A stretch of DNA of 6,286 nucleotides from Bacillota bacterium (GTDB taxonomy: Bacteria; Bacillota; DTU025). The translations under genes were made by a program, and so were the position numbers. The notes under the pieces are model-generated. The model ran no database searches. It was not told where the DNA came from and saw nothing but the letters and a program-made list of their open reading frames with translations. How positions within the stretch are numbered: position 1 is the stretch's first letter; each line of letters opens with the position of its first letter. The stretch is from contig DMOT01000217.1 of the NCBI GenBank assembly GCA_003456765.1, positions 1-6,286 of the forward strand, written 5' to 3'. This document shows positions 5,941 through 6,286 of this stretch, one piece after another.

Positions 5941-6286
5941 ATGGCTCTGAACAGAAAAGTCGGCGAGATGGCATATGACAAGCTGATTGCCGGCATAACA
6001 CCACCTGTGCATGTTAACTCCGGGACCATCCGGAAACTGGCGAAGGAGACAGAGTACAAGAGGGGCACAGTGTTTGCCAAGTCCAGCACAGACGGCAAGC
6101 TGGTCATTCTCGGCACGGAAGCTCAGGCCGAAGAAACCTTGACCCCTGATTGTGTACTCACTGATGATGTCGTTGTCGGCACCGAAGCAGATGTAGTAGC
6201 TTCTGTCTATACAGCTGGTTGCTTTAACGTAGCAGCGCTAATCGTTAGCGAGGACTACACTCTGAAGGAATCCGATAAGGATAAGC
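5941..6286 (+). CDS. Head decoration protein, lambda gpD-like (partial, cut by window end)
   Basis: The first 115 codons are present and no stop occurs before the right edge. Lambda gpD is 110 residues and sits as trimers on the expanded capsid, stabilising it against internal DNA pressure. The visible protein has a polar N-terminus, then TEYKRGTVFAKSSTDGKLVILG (about 38-59), a beta-rich segment typical of the family. Next come CVLTDDVVVGTEADVVASVY (about 71-90) and the family-like end segment CFNVAALIVSEDYTLKESDK (about 94-113). The last part closely follows the usual pattern of gpD-type proteins in Firmicute prophages, in which the protein continues somewhat longer than in lambda. It directly abuts the scaffold stop codon and would be co-transcribed with it. 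The major capsid gene is the expected next neighbour. Confidence 0.85.
   Translation, partial: MALNRKVGEMAYDKLIAGITPPVHVNSGTIRKLAKETEYKRGTVFAKSSTDGKLVILGTEAQAEETLTPDCVLTDDVVVGTEADVVASVYTAGCFNVAALIVSEDYTLKESDKDK

Overview
The window is the left part of the head-morphogenesis (DNA packaging and procapsid) operon of a tailed bacteriophage, most likely a siphovirus-type prophage. Every convincing gene lies on the + strand. The order is small terminase, large terminase, gpW-like connector, portal, protease with a nested scaffold, then head decoration protein. This is the same order as lambda Nu1-A-W-B-C/Nu3-D, and the large terminase, portal and decoration proteins are also lambda-type by sequence. 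The host is probably a Firmicute of the clostridial sort: the gene starts carry strong AAGGAGG or GGAGG Shine-Dalgarno sequences, a TTG start is used, base composition is intermediate, and the gpW-like and ClpP-like proteins resemble those of Firmicute prophages. The host assignment is inference; no host gene is present.

Layout. 1-110 holds the last codons of an unrecognised upstream gene. 111-267 is a non-coding gap with small repeats, where a cos/pac site could lie by analogy with lambda. 268-831 is the small terminase. 818-2740 is the large terminase (GpA type), overlapping it by 14 nt. 2750-3007 is the small gpW/DUF6148-like protein. 3008-3107 is the only real gap inside the operon, and its first 72 nt can fold into two back-to-back hairpins. 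3108-4709 is the portal with a TTG start. 4702-5940 is a ClpP-like prohead protease with a helical C-terminal scaffold region. 5941 onward is the decoration protein, cut by the window end.

The most informative signal is inside the protease gene. A full AAGGAGGT Shine-Dalgarno at 5501-5508 precedes an in-frame ATG at 5515, exactly at the junction of the protease domain and the helical C-terminal region. This predicts a separately translated 141-residue scaffold sharing the protease C-terminus, as Nu3 does inside lambda gene C. A perfect 6-bp hairpin lies just upstream of that site.

Together the genes encode the terminase that recognises, cuts and pumps DNA, the portal ring it docks on, the scaffold and protease that build and mature the procapsid, a connector piece, and the protein that stabilises the expanded head. 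The major capsid gene would be expected just past the right edge. No tRNA, CRISPR array, insertion sequence or attachment site was seen. I see no wholly new system; the structured gap at 3008-3079 and the nested scaffold are the items worth following up.
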